DNA from: Rhabdobacter roseus
Lineage (GTDB): Bacteria; Bacteroidota; Bacteroidia; Cytophagales; Spirosomataceae
Length of the DNA stretch: 64,000 nucleotides
NCBI RefSeq assembly: GCF_014202275.1
Contig: NZ_JACHGF010000001.1
Span: 372,001 to 436,000 of the forward strand
Direction of reading: 5' to 3'
In this document: in pieces, positions 58,727 through 64,000 of the stretch
How positions within the stretch are numbered: the stretch's first letter is position 1
Layout of the letters: each line of letters opens with the position of its first letter
Notes under the pieces: model-generated
What the model saw: the letters and a program-made list of their open reading frames with translations, nothing else
What the model was told of the DNA's origin: nothing
The model's database searches: none
Made by a program: the position numbers and the translations under genes

Positions 58727-60121
58727 ATGGATATTTTAGACGAATTGCGCCACCACGAAAACCTGTCGGTGGTACCGGAGCCTCAGCTGCAGTGGCTCAT
58801 CGACTCCTCCGAGCTGGTGGAGCTGGAAGACGGCGAGTACCTGTACCGAAACGGAACGCCCATTGACCATCTTTGGCTAATCCTGAAGGGGCGGCTGCGG
58901 ATGTTTGTGGCCCAGGCCGAAGGCCGCCAAACGCGCGAGCTGGGCTACAACGAAAAAGGGTACATTGGCGGGGTACTTCCGTACTCACGCCTCAAAACCG
59001 CCGTGGCCAACGCCGTGGCCGTGGAGTCCACTACGGTGCTGCGCCTGCACCGGAACAAATTCAAAGAAATGATCCAGACCCAGGACGAACTGGTGCAGCC
59101 GCTGGTGCACCTCATGCTCGACCGCATCCGGGATTTTACCAAACTCGACCAGCAAAACGAGAAGATGATCTCCCTGGGTAAGCTCTCGGCGGGCCTGGCG
59201 CATGAGCTCAACAACCCCGCCGCTGCGGTAGTACGCAGCGCGTCGGCCCTGAAAAGGCACCTGGGCTTTGAAGCGTCTAAGTTTAAGCAGGTGATGACCA
59301 TCCACGTGAGCGAGGAGCAGGTAGACAAGGTGAGTGAGCTCCTGGCCCAAAAGCTCCAGGAAGGGCCTCAAGGTACCTTGAGCCTGATGGAGAAGTCGGC
59401 CCGGGAAGACGACCTAACCGACTGGCTCGACGACCGCGAAGTAGAAAATAGCTGCGAGGTGGCGGAGTCTTTTGCGGAGTATAACATTACGACCGACGAC
59501 CTGGATCAGGTGGAAGAGCATGTGTCGGACAAATACCTTTCGCCCGTCCTGAACTGGCTGAACAACGTGCTGACGACCGAGAAAATGGTCAACGAAATAG
59601 CCGAAGCCTCGGGGCGCATCGGAAACCTGGTGAAGTCGATCAAGGAATACTCGCACATGGACGGCGGCGGCGATAAGAAGAAGATCGTGCTGCGCGACGG
59701 CGTGGAAAGTACCCTGCGGATCCTGCAACACAAAACCAAAAGCAAGCACATTGAAGTGGCGGTAGAAATGCCCGATCACCTACCGCTGATTAGTGTGAGT
59801 CCGGGGGAGATCAACCAGGTGTGGACCAACCTCATCGACAACGCCCTCGACGCCCTGCCCGAAGGCGGCAAGATCCGGATTGAGGCCGAGCAGGACCGTA
59901 ACTTCATCGTGACGCGCATCATCGACGACGGGGCCGGTATTCCGGAGAATGTCATCAACCGTATTTTTGATCCTTTTTTTACCACTAAAGAAGTAGGCAA
60001 AGGCACCGGCCTGGGGCTGGAAATAGCCCAGAATATCGTGAAAAGACACCGGGGACAAATAAGTGTCAAGTCCCAGCCGGGCCGTACGGAGTTTAGCGTA
60101 TGTTTGCCCCTGGACGAATAG
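58727..60121 (+). CDS. Sensor histidine kinase with N-terminal cyclic-nucleotide-binding-like domain
   Basis: A 464-residue cytoplasmic kinase: a cNMP-binding-type (Crp-like) domain (about residues 1-130), including GEYLYRNGTPIDHLWLILKG, then HisKA with the phospho-acceptor His159 in LSAGLAHELNNPAAAVVRSA, and an HATPase domain with WTNLIDNALDALPEGGKIRI, DDGAGIPENVINRIFDPFFT and GTGLGLEIAQNIVKRHRG. No membrane helices. It is 70 bp upstream of the receiver-reductase fusion, likely a pair. Confidence 0.9.
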   Translation: MDILDELRHHENLSVVPEPQLQWLIDSSELVELEDGEYLYRNGTPIDHLWLILKGRLRMFVAQAEGRQTRELGYNEKGYIGGVLPYSRLKTAVANAVAVESTTVLRLHRNKFKEMIQTQDELVQPLVHLMLDRIRDFTKLDQQNEKMISLGKLSAGLAHELNNPAAAVVRSASALKRHLGFEASKFKQVMTIHVSEEQVDKVSELLAQKLQEGPQGTLSLMEKSAREDDLTDWLDDREVENSCEVAESFAEYNITTDDLDQVEEHVSDKYLSPVLNWLNNVLTTEKMVNEIAEASGRIGNLVKSIKEYSHMDGGGDKKKIVLRDGVESTLRILQHKTKSKHIEVAVEMPDHLPLISVSPGEINQVWTNLIDNALDALPEGGKIRIEAEQDRNFIVTRIIDDGAGIPENVINRIFDPFFTTKEVGKGTGLGLEIAQNIVKRHRGQISVKSQPGRTEFSVCLPLDE

Positions 60122-60191
60122 CTTCCTCCCCGTTTTTCATTGACTCAAAACTTCCTAATAAACACAATAAAGTAGCCCGATCTTTTCATCC

Positions 60192-61853
60192 ATGAAGCAA
60201 CCCATCATACTAGCCGTAGACGACGACAACCAGGTACTTCGTGCGCTCGCGCGTGACCTGCGCAACAACTACCGCAAAGAGTACCGGATCATGAATACGG
60301 CCTCGGCCGAAGAGGCGCTGGCGGCCCTCAAGGAGTTGAAACAAAAGAACGAAACGGTGGCGCTCTTCATCTCGGACCAGCGGATGCCCGAAATGCTGGG
60401 CGTAGACTACCTCACCGAAGCCAAGAAGATTTTTCCTGAAGCCAAGCGCGTACTGCTGACGGCCTACTCCGACACCGACGCGGCCATCAAGGCCATCAAC
60501 GACGTGCAGCTGGACTACTACCTCATGAAGCCCTGGGACCCGCCCGAGGAAAAAATGTACCCCGTCCTGACCGACCTGCTCGACGACTGGCAGATGAAGT
60601 TCATTCCGGAATTTGAGGGGATCAAGGTACTTGGGTTTCAGTTTTCGCCGCTCTCGCACGAGATCAAAGACTACCTCTCGGGCAACCTGGTGCCTTACCA
60701 GTGGCTGGATATGGAAACCAACGAAAAAGCCAAAGAGCTCATCGCGCTGAACGGCCTGGCGCTCAAAGACGCACCTTATGTTTTCTTTGAAGACGGCTCC
60801 TACCTGGTGCAGCCCGACAGCCGCCAGATCGCCGCCAAGATGGGGCTCAGTCCCCAAACCGGCACCGATCTCTACGACGTCGTGATCATTGGGGCGGGGC
60901 CTGCGGGCCTGTCGGCGGCGGTGTACGGCGGCTCCGAGGGCCTCAAGACGGCGCTCATCGAGAAGCGCGCGCCCGGCGGGCAGGCGGGTACCAGCTCGCG
61001 CATCGAAAACTACCTCGGCTTTCCGTCGGGCCTGAGCGGAGCGGAGCTATCACGCCGGGCCATCACGCAGGCTACGCGCTTTGGGGTGGATTTTTACTCG
61101 CCCGAAGAGGTACTTAGCGTAACCGTCAAAGACAACTACAAAATCCTGAAGCTGGGCAACGGCAACGAGCTCACGGCCAAAAGTGTGATCGTGACCACGG
61201 GCGTCAACTACCGCAAGCTCGATACCAAGGGCGTGGATAGTTTTACGGGCGCGGGCGTGTACTACGGCGCGGCCACCACCGAAGCCAACGCCTGCCGCGA
61301 CCGCGAGGTATTTGTGGTAGGCGGCGGCAACTCCGCCGGGCAGGGGGCCATGTACCTCTCGCAGTTTGCCAAAAACGTGTATATCATCATCCGGCGGCCC
61401 GATTTGTCGGCCACGATGTCGCAGTACCTCATCGACCAGATCGCCAATACGCCCAACATCCACGTACTGCCCTGCACCGAAATCACCGAGGCCCACGGCG
61501 AGGGACGCCTCCAGGCGCTGGACGTGCAGGACATGAACCAGGGTACCGTAAACAAAATGCCCGCCGACGCGCTCTTTATTTTCATCGGAGCCAAGCCCTA
61601 CACCGACTGGCTGGAGCTGAACATGCTCAAGGACGAGCGCGGCTTTATCGAAACGGGCCGGGGCCTGATGAAGTACCCTTCGTTCAAGAAAGTATGGAAG
61701 CGCGAGCGCGAGCCGTTCCTGCTGGAGACCTGCATTCCGGGCGTATTTGCGGCCGGCGACGTGCGCGCCACCGCCATGAACCGCGTGGCTTCGGCCGTGG
61801 GCGAGGGCGCGATGGCCATCAGCTTTGTGCACAAGTACCTGGCCGAGATATAG
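60192..61853 (+). CDS. Fused receiver / glutaredoxin-like / thioredoxin-reductase-like protein
   Basis: A 553-residue fusion. Residues 1-130 form a receiver domain with acidic pocket D10-D12, phospho-acceptor D62 (LFISDQRMPEM) and K113. Residues 140-225 form a glutaredoxin-like module (GFQFSPLSHEIKDYL), but the CxxC site reads S152-P-L-S155. From 228 on the FAD/NAD fold of thioredoxin reductase follows (GAGPAG, 234-239; GGGNSAGQG, 377-385), yet the usual CATC pair is missing (GAATTEANAC, only Cys368). So it keeps the nucleotide sites and lost both dithiols. The kinase upstream should phosphorylate D62. Confidence 0.88.
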   Translation: MKQPIILAVDDDNQVLRALARDLRNNYRKEYRIMNTASAEEALAALKELKQKNETVALFISDQRMPEMLGVDYLTEAKKIFPEAKRVLLTAYSDTDAAIKAINDVQLDYYLMKPWDPPEEKMYPVLTDLLDDWQMKFIPEFEGIKVLGFQFSPLSHEIKDYLSGNLVPYQWLDMETNEKAKELIALNGLALKDAPYVFFEDGSYLVQPDSRQIAAKMGLSPQTGTDLYDVVIIGAGPAGLSAAVYGGSEGLKTALIEKRAPGGQAGTSSRIENYLGFPSGLSGAELSRRAITQATRFGVDFYSPEEVLSVTVKDNYKILKLGNGNELTAKSVIVTTGVNYRKLDTKGVDSFTGAGVYYGAATTEANACRDREVFVVGGGNSAGQGAMYLSQFAKNVYIIIRRPDLSATMSQYLIDQIANTPNIHVLPCTEITEAHGEGRLQALDVQDMNQGTVNKMPADALFIFIGAKPYTDWLELNMLKDERGFIETGRGLMKYPSFKKVWKREREPFLLETCIPGVFAAGDVRATAMNRVASAVGEGAMAISFVHKYLAEI

Positions 61854-61915
61854 CCCCGCAGGGACCTGATAATCTATTGTTATTTCAAAAAGTACCTAGA
61901 TCGAATCACCAAGAC

Positions 61916-62191
61916 ATGGCCTCACAACCCGATGTTTGCCAGCATATTCTGGCCCTTGAAACCATAACCCCCGCCGCGGGCTACGTGTGCGAAGAATGCA
62001 TCAAAACCGACGGGCGCTGGCTGCACCTGCGTACTTGCCAGAGCTGTGGCGCTACGCTCTGCTGCGACTCGTCGCCGGCCCGGCACGCCACGCAGCACTT
62101 TCGGGCTACGGGCCACCCGGTGGTGGCTTCGGCCGAGCCGGGCGAGCGCTGGCTTTGGTGCTACGCCGACGAGAGTTTTGTAGGTTACTAA
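61916..62191 (+). CDS. UBP-type zinc-finger (ZnF-UBP) protein
   Basis: A 91-residue protein made of one UBP-type zinc finger, as in ubiquitin-binding domains of eukaryotic deubiquitinases: C8-x-H10, C25-x2-C28, C41-x2-C44, C49/50 and His residues near 57-67. The domain ends in WLWCYADESFVGY. In eukaryotes it binds free C-terminal Gly-Gly of ubiquitin; bacterial versions have an unknown ligand and often neighbour receiver-thioredoxin-reductase fusions, as here. It lies 62 bp after the fusion gene. Confidence 0.87.
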   Translation: MASQPDVCQHILALETITPAAGYVCEECIKTDGRWLHLRTCQSCGATLCCDSSPARHATQHFRATGHPVVASAEPGERWLWCYADESFVGY

Positions 62192-62230
62192 TCAAAGTAC
62201 GTCCGTCCCCTTTTACCAAGCTAATTTGAC

Positions 62231-63157
62231 ATGATCGTTTACGAAGCGAACAAAAACTTTTTAAAGGATATTACCCACCTCACCAGCAGCTGGACCATGC
62301 GTCAAATGCTGCGGGGTACCCTCACGGTAGCGGCGCTGACCACGCTTTTCTGCGTGGTGGTGATTGAGCTGTTCAACTCCGAGATCCACATTCCTTCCAA
62401 CATCTTTTCGCTGCTCGGGATTGTACTGAGTATTCTGCTGGTGTTCCGGACCAACACCGCCTACGACCGCTGGTGGGAAGGGCGCAAGCAGTGGGGGAGC
62501 CTGGTCAATAACTGCCGCAACCTGGCCGTGACCATTCACGCTACTTTTCCCGAAGAAGACAAAAGTACCCGCCGTGAGCTGGCCATCCTGATCGCCAATT
62601 TTTGCATTGCCCTCAAAGAACACCTGCGCAAGGGTACGCGGATGGAGGAGCTGATCCACGTGTCGAGCCGGGAGGTGGAGGCCTACCAAAAGCGCAACCA
62701 CATCCCGAACTACATCGTGACGCTGATTCATCAGAAGGTGCAGGCCGTGTACCGGAGCGGGGCCATCAGCGGGGCCGACCTTCGCAACCTCAAGCCCCAC
62801 CTGCAGTCGCTGCTCGACATCGCCGGAGCTTGCGAGCGCATCAAGAAAACCCCCATTCCGTTTTCGTACAGCGTGTACATCAAGCTACTGATCCTGAGCT
62901 ATTCGCTGATGCTGCCCTTCGGGCTCATCCGCGACTTTGGGTACTTTACCATCCCGCTGGTGACGTTTATTTTCTTCACCTTCGTGGGCATCGAAATGAT
63001 GGGCGCCGAAATCGAAGATCCTTTTGGTCTCGACTGCAACGACCTGCCCACGGGCGACATCGCGCATACGATCAAAAACAACGTCTTCGAGATCCTGGAA
63101 GTACCCCACGGCGATCACGTAGAACACAAGACTGAACTCTACGAAAAGGTGTTTTAA
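62231..63157 (+). CDS. Bestrophin-family anion channel
   Basis: A 308-residue membrane protein of the bestrophin family: MLRGTLTVAALTTLFCVVVI, GIVLSILLVFRTNTAYDRWW, where the Arg/Asn/Trp stretch is a signature, and PFGLIRDFGYFTIPLVTFIF. Bacterial bestrophins are pentameric cation or chloride channels. The start (MIVYEANKNFLKDITHL) matches family members. It lies 39 bp after the zinc-finger gene; co-transcription is possible but a functional link to the signalling genes is not visible. Confidence 0.9.
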   Translation: MIVYEANKNFLKDITHLTSSWTMRQMLRGTLTVAALTTLFCVVVIELFNSEIHIPSNIFSLLGIVLSILLVFRTNTAYDRWWEGRKQWGSLVNNCRNLAVTIHATFPEEDKSTRRELAILIANFCIALKEHLRKGTRMEELIHVSSREVEAYQKRNHIPNYIVTLIHQKVQAVYRSGAISGADLRNLKPHLQSLLDIAGACERIKKTPIPFSYSVYIKLLILSYSLMLPFGLIRDFGYFTIPLVTFIFFTFVGIEMMGAEIEDPFGLDCNDLPTGDIAHTIKNNVFEILEVPHGDHVEHKTELYEKVF

Positions 63158-63309
63158 AGGGAGCGGTCTAAGCGATTGATTTCTTTGCGAGGCGTAGAGA
63201 GGGTACTTTGTTTTTATTTTAAAGTACCCCCTGCTCACGCCCATGGCATAGCTTTTTTGGTTGGGAAGTACACCATTTTGTATTTCATCATCAACTAAAA
63301 ACAGAGCGC

Positions 63310-64000
63310 ATGGCAACGAACAATCAAACGGCCCTTATCACAGGTGCTACCAGTGGTATTGGTTACGAATTAGCAAAACTCTTTGCCCAGGATGGCTTCC
63401 GACTAGTGATCGTGTCTCGAAACGAGGCTACTTTACAGCAAGTTGCGGAAGATTTTAAACAACTGGGCTCGCCCCAGGTAACTACCATCATTAAAGATTT
63501 GACCCAACTAGGAGCGGCTGAGGAGGTATATCAGGAAACCAAGCGGCAGGGCATTACGGTCAATGTATTGGTGAACGACGCCGGAGTGGGAGAATACGGC
63601 TTTTTCCACGAAGTTGATTTCTCCAAAGATCTGGAGATTATTCAGCTGAATATCATCACGTTTGTACACCTCACGAAGCTGTACCTGCGCGACATGCTGG
63701 CGGCTAACGAAGGGCGGGTCTTGCAATTGGCCTCGATCGCCTCTCATCAGCCTACGCCAAGGCTAGCGGTATATGCCGCTTCGAAGGCCTTTGTGCTGTC
63801 GCTGACCGACGCCCTGATCCACGAATTAAAAGACACGAATGTGACCATGACGGCCCTGCTACCCGGTGCCACCGACACGGACTTCTTCCGCAAAGCCAAC
63901 ATGGAGCACACCAAGGCGGCCCAGGAAGATCCCTACGACCCGGCGATGGTGGCCAAAACCGGCTACGACGCTCTCATGAAGGGCGAAAACCACGCGGTGG
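63310..64000 (+). CDS. Short-chain dehydrogenase/reductase (SDR), 3' end outside window
   Basis: The first 230 residues of a classical SDR: TGATSGIGYELAKLFAQDGF (TGxxxGIG cofactor site), NVLVNDAGVGEYGFF (NAG-like motif), and LQLASIASHQPTPRLAVYAASKAF with catalytic Ser, Tyr and Lys in the order S-x12-YxxSK/YAASK. ATG 63310 is the start. The reading frame is open to the window's edge. Substrate unknown. A GGTACTTTG word lies at 63202-63210. Confidence 0.9.
   Translation, partial: MATNNQTALITGATSGIGYELAKLFAQDGFRLVIVSRNEATLQQVAEDFKQLGSPQVTTIIKDLTQLGAAEEVYQETKRQGITVNVLVNDAGVGEYGFFHEVDFSKDLEIIQLNIITFVHLTKLYLRDMLAANEGRVLQLASIASHQPTPRLAVYAASKAFVLSLTDALIHELKDTNVTMTALLPGATDTDFFRKANMEHTKAAQEDPYDPAMVAKTGYDALMKGENHAV

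Larger units (their letters stand above)
1..64000. repeat. Highly iterated short motif ARGTACC / GGTACYT dispersed through the window
   Basis: The word GGTACYT and its complement ARGTACC are scattered through coding and non-coding DNA on both strands. Hand counts give about 10 copies in 9,000-10,000, 9 in 12,000-13,000 and 5 in 11,000-12,000. A random sequence would give about one copy per 4 kb, so the excess is tens of fold. The word falls in all three codon frames, giving Gly-Thr, Val-Leu, Tyr, Lys-Tyr, Ser-Thr or Val-Pro depending on frame and strand. GTAC in other contexts is also present but less striking. Function is unknown to me. The counts are by eye and not exhaustive. Confidence 0.9.

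Noticed and set aside
1-64000. The iterated word as a restriction site (RsaI GTAC, KpnI GGTACC)
   Set aside because: Restriction pressure normally depletes a word in the host. Here it is enriched, and no restriction-modification gene is in the window, so this alone does not explain it.

Overview
The window looks like the chromosome of a GC-rich member of Bacteroidota, most likely order Cytophagales (Spirosomaceae-like; genus not identified). The reasons are a gliding/type IX-secretion C-terminal domain protein (43564-45516), Bacteroidota -7 promoter boxes of the form TAnnTTTG, a weak role for Shine-Dalgarno sites, SusC-style carboxypeptidase-regulatory and DUF5777 proteins, and ECF sigma factors followed by membrane anti-sigma-like proteins. 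No rRNA, tRNA or CRISPR array was seen.

The strongest signal is not a gene. A short word, ARGTACC on one strand and GGTACYT on the other (palindromic core GTAC, best form AGGTACCT), recurs in genes and spacers at roughly one copy per 100-200 bp by hand count. Chance would give about one per 4 kb. It occurs in all reading frames and leaves Val-Pro, Gly-Thr, Lys-Tyr and Ser-Thr dipeptides in the proteins. It has sharp deserts (mreBCD with its sigma/anti-sigma genes, about 20,495-24,585; an AT-rich esterase gene, about 48,825-50,985) and one extreme cluster of 15 copies in 460 bp (48,363-48,822). Paired inverted copies form intergenic hairpins. It resembles in style the cyanobacterial HIP1 or the uptake sequences of Pasteurellaceae and Neisseriaceae, but with a different sequence and higher density.

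1-10,664 (minus strand): part of an extracellular contractile injection system (eCIS, PVC/Afp/MAC-like) operon: PAAR tip, DUF4255 cap protein, an unknown protein, a long sheath, two tube proteins, DUF5908, LysM hub adaptor, VgrG-like spike, gp25-like baseplate and a J-like baseplate protein that runs off the left edge. The remaining parts (second baseplate protein, fibre, tape measure, AAA+ ATPase, effectors) should lie to the left.

10,770-29,761: mostly housekeeping. PAP2 phosphatase, two VOC proteins and 3-methyladenine glycosylase; a PfkB kinase and a GNAT-like protein; a HEPN-type protein; cysS, a DUF192 protein, an M28/glutaminyl-cyclase-like lipoprotein; nadD-gmk-anti-sigma-sigma; mreBCD; a GH3 protein; dxr with a membrane protein; and an M56/BlaI sensor-repressor pair.

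29,762-36,092: more accessory. Palindromic repeats, a SGLT-type symporter, an Nramp relative without the usual metal motif, a REP-associated transposase (RAYT) bracketed by its repeats, and a 5'-truncated nucleotidyltransferase-like gene with a small partner.

36,092-47,381: P1 peptidase, Fpg/Nei glycosylase, polysaccharide-lyase-like lipoprotein, lysS, cold-shock protein, PspC-domain protein, glycosyltransferase, YbaB protein, a large type-B sorted surface protein, and ribBA with a GNAT gene.

47,612-64,000: two related ECF sigma/membrane-protein modules, the second leading into a Rieske-DUF5777-YceI set; the AT-rich esterase gene; an M61 peptidase; and a signalling cluster of cNMP-domain histidine kinase, a receiver-glutaredoxin-thioredoxin-reductase fusion lacking both CxxC pairs, and a UBP-type zinc finger protein. 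A bestrophin channel and the start of an SDR gene close the window.
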